DNA of 64,000 nt from Telmatactis stephensoni (taxonomy: Eukaryota > Cnidaria > Anthozoa > Actiniaria > Isophelliidae), in contig JALIZF010001507.1 of NCBI GenBank assembly GCA_029948255.1, positions 124,001 through 188,000 of the forward strand, read 5' to 3'. Numbering within the stretch: the first letter of the stretch is position 1; each line of letters starts with the position of its first letter. The notes under the pieces were generated by a model. That model saw nothing but the letters and a program-made list of their open reading frames with translations, did no database searches and had not been told where the DNA came from. Below are positions 48,755 through 59,823 of the stretch, piece by piece. The position numbers and the translations under genes were made by a program.

Positions 48755-49533
48755 TCATTGATAACCAAACTGCCTTTAGGGCAGGACAAATTACACAAGC
48801 TTTACAAAACTGGTATAGAATTACCAATGACCCCACAATTATTCAATTTGTAAAAGGGGTATATATCGAGTTCAAAGATGTTGAACCTACACAAACACAT
48901 GTAAGACCGAGCATGTTTAACTCAAAAGAAAAGGCTATCGTGCATGAGGAAATCAAAAAACTTCTAGATAAAGGGGTACTTCAAGACTCACTTAAGGAAA
49001 GAAATGAGTTCATCTCACCTATTTTCTTAAGACCAAAACCTGATGGCTTGTACAGAACCATATTAAATCTTAAGACATTCAATGAGTTTGTAGAATACCA
49101 TCATTTCAAAATGGACACATTAGAATCTGCAATCAGATTAGTTAAGCCAGCCTGCTACATGGCTTCAATAGATCTTAAAGATGCATACTATACAGTAGCT
49201 ATAGCAGAGGATCATCAAAAATACCTTAAGTTTTTGTTTGAGGGAAAATTATACAAGTATGCATGTCTACCTAATGGCCTGTCAAGTGCTCCTCGCATTT
49301 TTACAAAACTGCTTAAGCCAGCTTATGCTCACCTACATAGTTTAGGGCATTTAAGTCTGGGCTATATTGATGACTCATATCTCCAAGGAGATATGTATGA
49401 AGAATGTCTGAACAATATTAAGGATACAGTTATATTATTTAAGCAGTTAGGGTTTCACGTGCACCCTGCTAAGTCTGTCATAATTCCAACACAAAAATTG
49501 ACATTTCTAGGCTTTAAACCTAGACTCGGTTAG
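48755..49533 (+). pseudogene. DIRS-1 reverse transcriptase domain
   Basis: Runs from IIDNQTAFRAGQ through LQNWYRITNDP (a DIRS landmark) into RT motifs: FLRPKPDGLYRTILNLKTFN, ASIDLKDAYYTVAI (catalytic Asp), LPNGLSSAPRIFTKLLKP and LGYIDDSYLQG (YIDD). Open from about 48805 to 49533, then a stop at LTFLGFKPRLG. RNase H follows in other frames (HINILELKAAFFALKSF; DNTTAVSYINNMGG). RT motifs are intact; the polyprotein as a whole is not. Confidence 0.8.
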
Positions 49534-50399
49534 AATGACCATGTCACCGACAGAACAAAAAGTAGAAAAAACATTAACAGTATGCAAAAAGCTTAAAGGA
49601 AAGCAACAACCATTAATTTCAGAAGTGGCCGAAGTGATAGGCATACTAGTTTCTGGAAACCAGCAAATAGGTGGAAGGTGGAATGCAGATGAAGCAGCTC
49701 AACACATTAACATCTTAGAGCTTAAAGCAGCATTTTTTGCACTAAAATCATTCTGCAGTCAAACTTGCAACACCCATGTTCAGATCCAAATATGACAATA
49801 CAACAGCTGTGTCATACATAAATAACATGGGGGGATCAAAATCTCCTACACTGAACAAACTTGCTATTGAAGTGTGGGGAGTGGTGTATTCAGCGAAACA
49901 ATTGGGTCTCTGCAGTACACATAGCAGAAAATTAAACGTAGATTGCAGACTTCAAATCTCGCTCGTTTTCAGACAAACACGAGTGGATGCTGAATAAAAC
50001 TTGGTCATAGAATTAAAGCAGAGTTCCCCACACCTTGACATAGACCTGTTTTGCACCTAGTTAACAACACAGCTTAAACAATACTGCTCTTGGCAACCAG
50101 ACCCAGGCAGTTATTTTGTCAATGCATTCTCCATTCACTGGAGTGAATTTCACTTTTATGCCTTTCCACCTTTCAGCTTGATCCCTCGATGTCTACAAAA
50201 ACTCCAGCAGGACAAAGCCAAAGGCATCTTGATAGTACCAGTTTGGCCAACTCAAACTTGGTTTCCACTGGTACTACAGCTACTGTACAGCCAACGTTGG
50301 ATCTACAAACCGTCCATCAATCTCCTTCACCATGCCTCCCACAACAAACCACACCCTCTACACCAGAAACTCCACCTAATGGTGTGTCCACTCTCCGGA

Positions 50400-50545
50400 C
50401 TTCCTTTGGACAATACAATGTTTCTAAAGAAGTCACCGAAGTCCTCATGGCCTCATGGAGACCTAGCACTCGGAATTAATACAAAACATACCTCAACAAA
50501 TGGTTGGAATTTTGCAGCAAAAGGACAATCCATTACAATTTCAGA
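50400..50545 (+). pseudogene. DIRS-1 tyrosine recombinase, N-terminal (core-binding) part
   Basis: GQYNVSKEVTEVLMASWRPS and TRNQYKTYLNKWLEFCSKR match the SAM-like N domain of DIRS recombinases. The frame is lost where DIRS-2 begins. The next segment of the same domain (VEFLMTLQN, GLSYSSINTARSALSSI) resumes at about 54835 beyond DIRS-2. Confidence 0.65.
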
Positions 50546-50619
50546 TTATGCAAGACCCATAGGGTTGTAGTGTAGGATGAATTGCACGAATAAATGGAGA
50601 TGTAATATAACAATGCTTT

Positions 50620-51014
50620 GTCTTTATTTCCATTTTGAAATGTTGGTACTCTACAAATTGATTCAACCCTTTCAGATTTATAACTGGTCTGTGACCACCC
50701 CCTTTTTGGGGTACCGTAAATAAGGGACTTATAAACTGGTTTTGACTTTTGGGCTCTAGAACTTTCTGAATGGCTAATTTTTCCTGAAGAGCCTGAACTT
50801 CTGTGTCGATTAGCTCTATCTGATTGCTTGTCAAATGCATTACAGAAGTAACTGATTGGTGTGGGGTCTGAACAAATTCTAATTTGTGCCCCAGCACTGA
50901 TTCTAGAACCCAAGGATCGTTTGTAATTCTTACCCAGTTTGAGTAAAAATGAGCTATTCTGCCCCCTATTGGTATGTCTAACATAACATTGTTTGTGCTT
51001 AATTTTTGTGACAT
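50620..51014 (-). pseudogene. DIRS-2 RT fragment
   Basis: HFYSNWVRITNDPWVLESVL, FISPLFTVPQKGGGHRPVIN and GLNQFVEYQHFKME are the first conserved blocks of a DIRS reverse transcriptase. The sequence stops after block 1 at the left terminal repeat, so the catalytic DD box is missing. Confidence 0.75.
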
Positions 51015-51031
51015 ACCTGAATGAGATGTCT

Positions 51032-51616
51032 CTATTGCTGAAGAGAAGGGGTTGATTGAGTGGAGGTTGGGAAAGTTCTGCCTCTTCCCCTGGATGGCCT
51101 GAATTGCCTGTAGTTGGCCTGGCCTCTCCCTTGAAACTGATTTCGGTTGAAGTAGTTTGTTGCGCCCCCTCGATGCCAGGGTTTTGTGGAGGAGGCGCCC
51201 CTGGGAAAAAACTGCTTCCCTTTTTGAGCAAAGCTGGCTGAAGAAATTGCCTTTGCTGTCTCAGATCTTTGTTTGAGTCTCTTTTCAAACTCCTGACCAA
51301 ATAGGTCTTTGCCACAGTTCTCCCAAGTCTCGTTGGACAAAGACGTGTACTTTTGCCCGATTTTGCTGAGGACTTGGGCCCTACGCTTTTCAGATACGTG
51401 ATTGGTAACGTTCCCCAGCAGTTGAAAAGCCCTTGTTAGGCAGCTGAGTACAGAAGAAATATCTAGTTGCTGTGGATTCTCTTTAGCTTGAAGGACCATT
51501 TCATATGCCATAGAGATAGGGCCAGAGACATCCAGCAAAAGGTCCTGCGTTTTTCGCAGGGGTTTATCCTCTGCCTTGCATTTTGGGATAAGATCCGGTA
51601 GAAACTTATCTAGTTG
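51032..51616 (-). pseudogene. DIRS-2 gag-like protein, C-terminal part
   Basis: LLDVSGPISMAYEMVLQAKE, then a Leu-rich segment and an Arg/Gly/Gln-rich tail (RNQFQGRGQANYRQFRPSRG) of the nucleic-acid-binding kind. The preceding residues run through the Penelope insertion site in frame. Confidence 0.7.
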
Positions 51617-51794
51617 TTAAGGAATAGGAATACGAGAAGGCTTGTCATTTTGTTTTTTAATAGGATATTTCGGCCTTCATCCGAAGGCCATCTACAGCAA
51701 TTGAATTGATTATCTAAACATACAATTAATTGAAAAGACTCAAGGGAATTGATTGTCCCTGTTCGTTCAAGCTGTTACCCTGTTACACACGGTT

Positions 51795-53375
51795 ATGAAT
51801 TATGTTCTTACTAAGACCATCAGAGGTAAACGGAAAAAGTGGATGCACAGACACAAAAAGAAACTCAGAGAACTCCGTAAAAGACAACATCACTCGGAAA
51901 ACTGTGATCCTAACAGAGCGAACCTCTACGAAAAAGTAATACACAACTTCTCAACACACCAACTCACCGCTGAAGAGAAACATGCACTCTCATTTAGTTT
52001 GGACCAGCATATTCCAAGTCCTGGCAACCGCAACGGCATCCAGACAGCATTTGAAGCATTCTACCAGGATCTGAGAGCACACACGAAACACCTGACAGAG
52101 CACCAGCGGACAATTTTGAAAACCAAGATAAGAAACATCTGCCACAATTACACAAAGATCCATGTTAAATATAAATTCCAACAACAGATCCGCAACTTGT
52201 CTAAGAATAATAACCTGACAGTACTCAAACAAGACAAGGGTAGAGGCGTAGTAATAATGGACCGCCCCAAGTACATTGAAAAATGCAATAGCATTCTGGA
52301 GAAGGAACAGTTTGCACGACTTGATGAAGACCCAACAAAAAAGACAGAGGGCTCGACTCAACGCCTTCTCCGAAAAATCAAGCATAAATTCGACGTGAAC
52401 GAGTACAAAAGGCTTTATCCAACAGGGTCTAGGCCAGGCCTTTTCTATGGTACTGCAAAAGTGCACAAGTTAAATGATGGAGATGACGTAGATAAGTTAA
52501 CTCTACGACCCATTATATCAAATATCGGCACAGCAACTTATCATCTAGCAAAATACCTTGCAAAATTATTAGCACCCTTGGCCAAATCCGAATATACTGT
52601 AACCAGTACTACAGACCTCCTTAAGCGTATCCGCTCTGAACAGCTACCACCGGAACATGTAATGATTAGTTTTGACATGGAAGCACTGTTTACGAATGTA
52701 CCGTTGGACAAAACAGTCAAGATCATTGTGAGAAGAATCTACAAAGAAAAAGAGCTTTCAACGGAACTAACCCAAACAGAGCTCGAAAAGCTGATTAATC
52801 AAAGCACCAAGAATGTACACTTCACGTTTAACGACCAAGTCTACACACAGAGCGACGGCGTGGCGATGGGTTCACCACTGGGGCCAATCCTTGCAAATAT
52901 TTATATGACAGAATTGGAAAGGTGTGTTGTCCCAACTTTAAGCACTTGCCTTAAAAATTGGAAGAGATATGTGGACGATACTCTGGCTTATGTCAAGATC
53001 GGAATGCATGAATACGTATTGGACAAACTAAATAGCTTTGACGAGAAAATAAAATTCACGTACGAATTAAGTCAAGAGAACATGATCAATTTCTTAGATA
53101 CGAAGATAATGTGGAAACAAGACCATTTTGAGACCACAGTACACCGAAAGAAAACAAACACTGACCTATACATCCACTGGGAAGCAGAAGCACCCAAAAC
53201 GTGGAAAAGAAGCACATTAAGGGGCTTGATCAAGAGAGCTTTTAATATCTGCTCAAACGAAGAATTATTGAAACAAGAACTCGATCACTTAAGAAAATCT
53301 TTCCATGACATCAACGGCTTTCCCAATTGGGTAATCGACAACATCATCAGTGAAGTAAAAAAAAAAAATAAATAA
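51795..53375 (+). CDS. Penelope-like reverse transcriptase
   Basis: The first ATG gives MNYVLTKTIRGKRKKWMHRH, a basic N terminus. RT blocks follow: VLKQDKGRGVVIMDRPKYIE (PLE block), GLFYGTAKVHKL, RPIISNIGTATYHLAKYLAK, SFDMEALFTNVPLD (catalytic Asp), GVAMGSPLGPILANIYM and YVDDTLAYV (catalytic YVDD). It is most like telomerase and bacterial RTs, as PLE RTs are. About 526 residues, apparently full length. It stops in an A-rich run (KKKNK), after which the endonuclease domain lies in another frame, so the polyprotein is broken or needs a frameshift. Confidence 0.85.
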   Translation: MNYVLTKTIRGKRKKWMHRHKKKLRELRKRQHHSENCDPNRANLYEKVIHNFSTHQLTAEEKHALSFSLDQHIPSPGNRNGIQTAFEAFYQDLRAHTKHLTEHQRTILKTKIRNICHNYTKIHVKYKFQQQIRNLSKNNNLTVLKQDKGRGVVIMDRPKYIEKCNSILEKEQFARLDEDPTKKTEGSTQRLLRKIKHKFDVNEYKRLYPTGSRPGLFYGTAKVHKLNDGDDVDKLTLRPIISNIGTATYHLAKYLAKLLAPLAKSEYTVTSTTDLLKRIRSEQLPPEHVMISFDMEALFTNVPLDKTVKIIVRRIYKEKELSTELTQTELEKLINQSTKNVHFTFNDQVYTQSDGVAMGSPLGPILANIYMTELERCVVPTLSTCLKNWKRYVDDTLAYVKIGMHEYVLDKLNSFDEKIKFTYELSQENMINFLDTKIMWKQDHFETTVHRKKTNTDLYIHWEAEAPKTWKRSTLRGLIKRAFNICSNEELLKQELDHLRKSFHDINGFPNWVIDNIISEVKKKNK

Positions 53376-53395
53376 ATAAACAAAGCCAAGAGAGC

Positions 53396-53917
53396 GTGCA
53401 GAACTGCCAAGTGGCCAGCGAACAAGAAAGCGACTTAAAATCAGTATTTTTGACCCTTCCATATAAAGGAGACCAAGGAGTTGAACTAATACAGAAGTTA
53501 AAACGCAGAACTAAGAAATTCTTACCGCCTAATGTGAAACCAGTTGTTGCATTCAAAGCCAATAAATTAGCATCTCGTTTCAAGATAAAAGATAACACCA
53601 GCATACAACATAAACACGATGTTGTGTACAAATTAGAATGCCCACAAGAACAGTGTTCACACACGTACATTGGCGAGACCGCTAGAAGATTAACAGAACG
53701 TATAACAGACCACAGTGGGAGAGACAAGAAGTCATCTATCTTAAAACACAGCGAAGAAACAGGCCATCAAACCATCAAAATAGAAAACACAAGCGTCCTA
53801 GCGTCTAATTTTAGAGACTATAGGAAAAGAAAAATAGCCGAAGCACTACTAATTAAAGAACATAAGCCAAGCTTGAACGAACAGGGACAATCAATTCCCT
53901 TGAGTCTTTTCAATTAA
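53396..53917 (+). pseudogene. PLE GIY-YIG endonuclease domain
   Basis: The frame QNCQVASEQESDLKSVFLTL leads to KFLPPNVKPVVAFKANKLAS, then VYKLECPQEQCSHTYIGETA with ARRLTERITDH, the GIY-YIG nuclease module (Y-x-YIGET-x2-R) with Zn-finger-like Cys upstream, and ends LIKEHKPSLNEQGQ. It has no ATG of its own and is out of frame with the RT by the A-run, so I mark it as a broken continuation. Its copy is at 56915-57436. Confidence 0.8.
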
Positions 53918-54067
53918 CTGTATGTTTAGATAATCAATTCAATTGCTGTAGATGGCCTTCGGATGAAGGCCGAAATATCCTATTAAAAAACAAAATGACA
54001 AGCCTTCTCGTATTCCTATTCCTTATCAAGCTGTATGCCCAAAAGAACATATTTATTTATCTAGTTG

Positions 54068-54685
54068 TGGAGTGTAGACACAGTCTACATCTGGTCGCGG
54101 GCAAGAGCGCGTGATCTGACATTTATCAAAGCCCGTAAGCTGTTTTGCAAAACATAAGTTCAGTAAGGCAGACAGTTCTTCTGAAGCTTGCCATCTCTGG
54201 GCAGAGGTCTCAAGCATATCATCATCATTTTCAGGATCGTATTGTGTTGGAGGATCAATGTTATCACAGTCCTCAAGGTCAATGATCTCGCCATGGTTGA
54301 CTGAGCGAGGCCTTTTAGCTGGCGGTTCCCCGTCAGAGATGCCTTTTGGTGACCCAGTGGCGTTGTTGGGCATAAGTAATCCTTTTGATGACCCAGAGGC
54401 TGTACTGGGCATTGAAATACTTCCTCTTCTTGAACTGGAGGAACGACCGGTCATAAAACTTGCAGTGTTTGCTGAGTTGTCAATTGAACTGAACTCTTTT
54501 GAAAGAGACTGTTTTACTCCGTCTACGATGGATGGCAGCAATGTTTTTGTCAACATTTCAACAAATTCAGGATTCTGAATAGCTGATGTAACGGCAAGGG
54601 ATGTATTTTGTGGTTGTTTACCTGCATTTCCTGAAGATAAAGAGTCTTTTTCTATGCCTGAAGCATCCATTTTTACTTTCTCCAC
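54068..54685 (-). pseudogene. DIRS-2 gag-like protein, N-terminal part
   Basis: MEKVKMDASGIEKDSLSSG through a Ser/Gly-rich stretch and LEDCDNIDPPTQYDPENDDD to RPDVDCVYTPQLDK, where the Penelope element interrupts. The frame resumes at 51616 (QLDKFLPDLIPKCK). A second copy at 57572-58219 differs at a few residues (for example SSSSRR versus SSGSRK). Confidence 0.7.
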
Positions 54686-54834
54686 GAGGAGCGAAGCAAA
54701 AAGACGATGTTAGGGGTGGACGAACATAGTTACAGGGGCTAGTGCCCATTTTCCTTTGTTTGTTGTGTTTTGTAACGTTAAAAAGCTGTGTTTTAGCGAA
54801 GTTAATAAAGACAAAGCATTGTTATATGAAGTCG

Positions 54835-55360
54835 ACAGTTATGAAATGCAATTCACCAAAGATAAATGAGGCAGTGGAGTTCCTGATGACATTACAAAAT
54901 TAGGGGTTAAGCTACTCTAGTATCAATACAGCAAGGTCAGCATTATCATCAATCTTAATAACCAAAAACTGTGAAAACTTTGGAAGCCACCCATTAGTAA
55001 TACGGTTTATGAAAGGTATTTTCGAGTTAAACAAACCCCAGCCGAAATATAATCAGATATGGGATGCCTCAAAAGTTCTGGACTACCTTAAAACATTAGC
55101 TCCAGTAGAAAATCTGCTTTTAAAGGAACTAACCTTGAAAACAGTAATGTTACTCTTATTAGTAACAGGTGAACGAGGACAATTCATTCACCTACTACCG
55201 TTAACTGGTATACAAATGACACCTCATATTGCTTATTTGTCACCAGATGAACACACTAAGACAAGCAGACCAAACACAACAACAGCACCTGTAACAATAG
55301 CTGAATTCACACCAGACATTAGAATATGCCCTCTTGCAACATTAAAATCATATATACAGG
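54835..55360 (+). pseudogene. DIRS-1 tyrosine recombinase, catalytic core
   Basis: GLSYSSINTARSALSSI, PLVIRFMKGIFELNKPQPKY and LLLLVTGERGQFIHLLPLTG, where the Arg of TGERGQ is the first catalytic Arg of tyrosine recombinases, then RICPLATLKSYIQ. The sequence then meets GTAAGT. The box with HxxR and the Tyr is not downstream on this strand but lies inverted at 55683-56000. A stop at about 54901 also breaks the frame. Confidence 0.7.
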
Positions 55361-55682
55361 TAAGTCTCGTTTAATTTTCCAATTCTCTCACATGACCGGA
55401 GGCCAGGAGATCCCATGAGTCTTCAAAGCTCTGACACAACCCCATAAATATGTCTTATACAACAATGCTGATTGTAAAGAAATTTTAATTTGATAAGTAT
55501 TAATTCTCAAATAGTATAAGTGAGGTAATATGTACATTCATTTCCATAAATCAATAAATCAATAAATAAATCATATGCTTTTGAACATAACTTGCTAAAG
55601 GGTTTTTAAATTCAATGTCGTGAATACTTGACAGTATAAGAACAATAACATTTCAAGAGCATCTAAGATAACACTGCTTGCG

Positions 55683-56000
55683 CTAAGTTGATCCTCTTGG
55701 GTCTAACACTGGTTTTTGATAAAACTTCTGGAATGTTTTTGCTGAGGTCCAACCAACTGTGTTTAGTATGGTGTCTAAAGGGACATCTTTCTGTTTGGCC
55801 TTGGATGCTGCTGCAGCCCTCGTACTGTGCAAGGTGAAAATTTTAGTGTCTTTAAAATCTGTTTTGTCCACCTGGAGATTGTGTCTCTGGACACAGCATG
55901 GTATGATTTAATAAGACTTATGAACAGTTTATTTTCTCCATCTCGTAGTTTTTCTGTTTGCTTTATAAGTTGAAGTTTGATTGAGATTCTATCACAAGAC
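55683..56000 (-). pseudogene. DIRS tyrosine recombinase C-terminal part, inverted
   Basis: Minus strand: TEKLRDGENKLFISLIKSYH, AVSRDTISRW, then after a frameshift DFKDTKIFTLHSTRAAAASK (the HxxR box), KDVPLDTILNTVGWTSAKTF and QKFYQKPV (candidate Tyr nucleophile). This continues logically from the + strand LATLKSYIQ, so it is the missing end of the same recombinase type in opposite orientation. Copy at 59203-59520. Confidence 0.7.
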
Positions 56001-56308
56001 ATCGGAGGCAGGAGATTACATGCCCACCCTATAGTGACATGGGGTCCCACCCTAGTTACCTACACAAGGAATGATTAATTTGGGTGCCATCTCACACAAC
56101 CACTAGTTTTAAAAGAATGACTTGACACATGCGCTGTGCTATCTCATGCAATCTCCTGCCTCCGAAGTCATGTGATAGAATCTCAATCAAACTTCAACTG
56201 ACAGGTAAGTCTTGTTTAATTTTCCAATTTTTTGGTCACCATTAAAGTATATTTTGCATTTTTTACGACCTTGGACATCCTAAAGTGCAGCTTCGTACTC
56301 TGAATTAA

Positions 56309-59300
56309 TCTGATTAATCAAAGCACCAAGAATGTACACTTCACGTTTAACGACCAAGTCTACACACAGAGCGACGGCGTGGCGATGGGTTCACCACTGG
56401 GGCCAATCCTTGCAAATATTTATATGACAGAATTGGAAAGGTGTGTTGTCCCAACTTTAAGCACTTGCCTTAAAAATTGGAAGAGATATGTGGACGATAC
56501 TCTGGCTTATGTCAAGATCGGAATGCATGAATACGTATTGGACAAACTAAATAGCTTTGACGAGAAAATAAAATTCACGTACGAATTAAGTCAAGAGAAC
56601 ATGATCAATTTCTTAGATACGAAGATAATGTGGAAACAAGACCATTTTGAGACCACAGTACACCGAAAGAAAACAAACACTGACCTATACATCCACTGGG
56701 AAGCAGAAGCACCCAAAACGTGGAAAAGAAGCACATTAAGGGGCTTGATCAAGAGAGCTTTTAATATCTGCTCAAACGAAGAATTATTGAAACAAGAACT
56801 CGATCACTTAAGAAAATCTTTCCATGACATCAACGGCTTTCCCAATTGGGTAATCGACAACATCATCAGTGAAGTAAAAAAAATAAATAAATAAATAAAC
56901 AAAGCCAAGAGAGCGTGCAGAACTGCCAAGTGGCCAGCGAACAAGAAAGCGACTTAAAATCAGTATTTTTGACCCTTCCATATAAAGGAGACCAAGGAGT
57001 TGAACTAATACAGAAGTTAAAACGCAGAACTAAGAAATTCTTACCGCCTAATGTGAAACCAGTTGTTGCATTCAAAGCCAATAAATTAGCATCTCGTTTC
57101 AAGATAAAAGATAACACCAGCATACAACATAAACACGATGTTGTGTACAAATTAGAATGCCCACAAGAACAGTGTTCACACACGTACATTGGCGAGACCG
57201 CTAGAAGATTAACAGAACGTATAACAGACCACAGTGGGAGAGACAAGAAGTCATCTATCTTAAAACACAGCGAAGAAACAGGCCATCAAACCATCAAAAT
57301 AGAAAACACAAGCGTCCTAGCGTCTAATTTTAGAGACTATAGGAAAAGAAAAATAGCCGAAGCACTACTAATTAAAGAACATAAGCCAAGCTTGAACGAA
57401 CAGGGACAATCAATTCCCTTGAGTCTTTTCAATTAACTGTATGTTTAGATAATCAATTCAATTGCTGTAGATGGCCTTCGGATGAAGGCCGAAATATCCT
57501 ATTAAAAAACAAAATGACAAGCCTTCTCGTATTCCTATTCCTTATCAAGCTGTATGCCCAAAAGAACATATTTATTTATCTAGTTGTGGAGTGTAGACAC
57601 AGTCTACATCTGGTCGCGGGCAAGAGCGCGTGATCTGACGTTTATCAAAGCCCGTAAGCTGTTTTGCAAAACATAAGTTCAGTAAGGCAGACAGTTCTTC
57701 TGAGGCTTGCCATCTCTGGGCAGAGGTCTCAAGCATATCATCATCATTTTCAGGATCGTATTGTGTTGGAGGATCAATGTTATCACAGTCCTCAAGGTCA
57801 ATGATCTCGCCATGGTTGACTGAGCGAGGCCTTTTAGCTGGCGGTTCCCCGTCAGAGATGCCTTTTGGTGACCCAGTGGCGTTACTGGGCATAAGTAAAC
57901 CTTTTGATGACCCAGAGGCTGTACTGGGCATTGAAATACTTCCTTTTCTTGAACCGGAGGAACGACCGGTCATAAAACTTGCAGTGTTTGCTGAGTTGTC
58001 AATTGAACTGAACTCTTTTGAAAGAGACTGTTTTACTCCGTCTACGATGGACGGCAGCAATGTTTTTGTCAACATTTCAACAAATTCAGGATTCTGAATA
58101 GCTGATGTAACGGCAAGGGATGTATTTTGTGGTTGTTTACCTGCATTTCCTGAAGATAAAGAGTCTTTTTCTACGCCTGAAGCATCCATTTTTACTTTCT
58201 CCACGAGGTAGCGAAGCAAAAAGACGATGTTCGGGGTGGACGAACATAGTTACAGGGGCTAGTGCCCATTTTCCTTGTTTGTTGTGTTTTGTAACGTTAA
58301 AAGCTGTGTTTTAGCGAAGTTAATAAAGACAAAGCATTGTTATATGAAGTCGACAGTTATGAAATGCAATTCACCAAAGATAAATGAGGCAGTGGAGTTC
58401 CTGATGACATTACAAAATCAGGGGTTAAGCTACTCTAGTATCAATACAGCAAGGTCGCATTATCATCAATCTTAATAACCAAAAAACTGTGATAACTTTG
58501 GAAGTCACCCATTGGTGATAAGGTTCATGAAAGGTATTTACGAGTTAAACAAACCAAAGCCGAAATATAATCAGATATGGGATGTATCAAAAGTCTTGGA
58601 CTACCTTAAAACATTAGCTCCAGTAGAAAATCTGCCTTTAAAGGAACTAACCTTGAAAAACAGTAATGTTACTCTTATTAGTAACAGGTGCACGGGGACA
58701 ATTCGTCTACCTACTATCATTAACTGGAATACAAATGACACCTCATATTGCCTATTGTCACTAGAGAACACACCTAAGACAAGCAGAACGAACAGAAGAA
58801 CAGCACCTGTAACAAATTTACTGAGTTTATACCAGACAACAGAATATGCCCCCTTGCAACATTAAAATCATATATACAGGTAAGTCTCGTTTAATTTTCC
58901 AATTCTCTCACATGACCGGAGGCCAGGAGATCCCATGAGACTTCAAAGCTCTGACACAACCCCATAAATATGTCTTATACAACAATGCTGATTGTAAAGA
59001 AATTTTAATTTGATAAGTATTAATTCTCAAATAGTATAAGTGAGGTAATATGTACATTCATTTCCATAAATCAATAAATCAATAAATAAATCATATGCTT
59101 TTGAACATAACTTGCTAAAGGGTTTTTAAATTCAATGTCGTGAATACTTGACAGTATAAGAACAATAACATTTCAAGAGCATCTAAGATAACACTGCTTG
59201 CGCTAAGTTGATCCTCTTGGGTCTAACACTGGTTTTTGATAAAACTTCTGGAATGTTTTTGCTGAGGTCCAACCAACTGTGTTTAGTATGGTGTCTAAAG

Positions 59301-59823
59301 GGACATCTTTCTGTTTGGCCTTGGATGCTGCTGCAGCCCTCGTACTGTGCAAGGTGAAAATTTTAGTGTCTTTAAAATCTGTTTTGTCCACCTGGAGATT
59401 GTGTCTCTGGACACAGCATGGTATGATTTAATAAGACTTATGAACAGTTTATTTTCTCCATCTCGTAGTTTTTCTGTTTGCTTTATAAGTTGAAGTTTGA
59501 TTGAGATTCTATCACAAGACATCGGAGGCAGGAGATTACATGCCCACCCTATAGTGACATGGGGTCCCACCCTAGTTACCTACACAAGGAATGATTAATT
59601 TGGGTGCCATCTCACACAACCACTAGTTTTAAAAGAATGACTTGACACATGCGCTGTGCTATCTCATGCAATCTCCTGCCTCCGAAGTCATGTGATAGAA
59701 TCTCAATCAAACTTCAACTGACAGGTAAGTCTTGTTTAATTTTCCAATTTTTTGGTCACCATTAAAGTATATTTTGCATTTTTTACGACCTTGGACATCC
59801 TAAAGTGCAGCTTCGTACTCTGA
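56309..59823. repeat. 3.52-kb tandem duplication, second copy
   Basis: Matches 52793-56308 with scattered substitutions and small indels. It carries a 5'-truncated PLE (RT piece 56379-56894, GIY-YIG 56915-57436), DIRS-2 gag (57572-58219), the DIRS-1 recombinase core (about 58350-58878, now frameshifted) and the inverted recombinase tail (59203-59520). It ends CTTCGTACTCTGA. Confidence 0.9.

Larger units (their letters stand above)
51617..54056 (+). mobile_element. Penelope-like element (PLE) with GIY-YIG endonuclease, 2.44 kb
   Basis: Flanked by an exact 11-bp duplication TTATCTAGTTG (51606-51616 and 54057-54067) inside DIRS-2 gag. About 160 bp at the 5' end (AAGGAATAGGAATACGAGAA ..) is the inverted copy of the 3' end (.. 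TTCTCGTATTCCTATTCCTT), as in PLEs with inverted pseudo-LTRs. It encodes RT and GIY-YIG domains in two frames split by an A-rich run at about 53359. Confidence 0.85.
50597..54825 (-). mobile_element. DIRS-2: internally deleted DIRS element
   Basis: ATAACAATGCTTTGTCTTTATT near the left end and AATAAAGACAAAGCATTGTTAT near the right end are exact inverted terminal repeats. Inside, on the minus strand, are gag and only the first ~120 residues of the RT region, which runs directly into the left terminal repeat. RNase H and recombinase are absent. A Penelope element sits in gag at 51617-54056. Confidence 0.7.
40085..55360 (+). mobile_element. DIRS-type tyrosine-recombinase retrotransposon (DIRS-1), heavily interrupted
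   Basis: Order of parts: 5' leader, gag (40403-41071, then 47330-47696), reverse transcriptase (48755-49533), RNase H (about 49690-49940), and tyrosine recombinase (about 50400-50545, then 54835-55360). These parts read continuously once the later insertions at 41072-47329, 47784-48749 and about 50560-54825 are removed. The left boundary is approximate. DIRS elements replicate through RT but integrate with a tyrosine recombinase and make no target duplication. It has several frameshifts and is dead. Confidence 0.75.
52793..56308. repeat. 3.52-kb tandem duplication, first copy
   Basis: From GATTAATCAAAGCACCAAG in the PLE RT through DIRS-2 gag and DIRS-1 recombinase to CTTCGTACTCTGAATTAA. The next copy starts immediately. 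Offset between matching bases is 3518-3520. Confidence 0.9.

Noticed and set aside
50178..50570. Separate 130-codon + strand frame
   Set aside because: Part of the frameshifted DIRS-1 polyprotein between RNase H and recombinase, not an independent gene.
54258..54578. 106-codon + strand frame, repeated at 57777-58097
   Set aside because: Antisense shadow of DIRS-2 gag; conserved only because the region is duplicated.
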